Shown here: positions 5,389 to 5,404 of the stretch, one piece after another
Layout of the letters: each line of letters starts with the position of its first letter
How positions within the stretch are numbered: the stretch's first letter is position 1
NCBI GenBank assembly: GCA_036511155.1
Contig: DATCCR010000172.1
Coordinates: 1 to 5,404 of the forward strand
Origin: Bog-756 sp036511155
GTDB lineage: Bacteria; Actinomycetota; Acidimicrobiia; Acidimicrobiales; RAAP-2
Direction: 5' to 3'
Length of the DNA stretch: 5,404 bases
Notes under the pieces: generated by a model
The model's input: the letters and a program-made list of their open reading frames with translations, nothing else
Told to the model about the DNA's origin: nothing
Databases searched by the model: none
Program-made: the position numbers and the translations under genes

Positions 5389-5404
5389 GGCGGCCCCAGC
5401 CGCC
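5389..5404. other. GC-rich hairpin at the right window edge
   Basis: GGCGGC (5389-5394), loop CCCA, GCCGCC (5399-5404) form a perfect 6-bp stem that may continue beyond the window. It could be the end of a terminator for a gene arriving from the right, a leader structure, or chance in a GGC-rich run. Confidence 0.25.

Overview
The window is high-GC DNA with strong third-position G/C bias, typical of an Actinomycetota chromosome. The family is not identifiable from the sequence, but three features fit that phylum: a GTP-dependent PEP carboxykinase, a secreted NlpC/P60 hydrolase behind a c-di-AMP riboswitch, and a site matching the actinobacterial Crp/GlxR consensus. I see no mobile element, CRISPR array, tRNA or rRNA.

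Left part (1-2051, + strand): the end of an arginine deiminase (arcABC) operon. The first 57 bases encode the C-terminus of arginine deiminase, including its catalytic-cysteine motif. Complete catabolic ornithine carbamoyltransferase (arcB) and carbamate kinase (arcC) genes follow with short gaps and good ribosome binding sites. Together they turn arginine into ornithine, CO2 and ammonia with a gain of one ATP. No arginine/ornithine antiporter or regulator is seen inside the window.

Middle part (2061-3875, - strand): pckG, GTP-dependent PEP carboxykinase, convergent with arcC. The two stop codons are 9 bases apart, and both lie within one perfect inverted repeat that probably ends both transcripts. 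The pckG leader holds a 12-bp tandem repeat and a perfect 12-bp palindrome.

Right part (4075-5404, - strand): a secreted cell-wall hydrolase (signal peptide, Ig-like domain, NlpC/P60 peptidase) followed by a perfect 15-bp stem terminator. The 413 bases without a gene from 4992 to 5404 hold, reading towards the gene, a possible divergent + strand promoter, a perfect TGTGA-N6-TCACA Crp/GlxR site, a GTNAC-N6-GTNAC direct repeat like an MtrA/GlnR box, a 15-bp palindrome, and a c-di-AMP (ydaO-type) riboswitch ending next to the hydrolase ribosome binding site. This suggests that cAMP, an OmpR-type response regulator and c-di-AMP may all feed into one peptidoglycan hydrolase. The parts are of known kinds. 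The less usual points are how closely they are stacked and a 12-nt sequence duplicated in two peripheral loops of the riboswitch.
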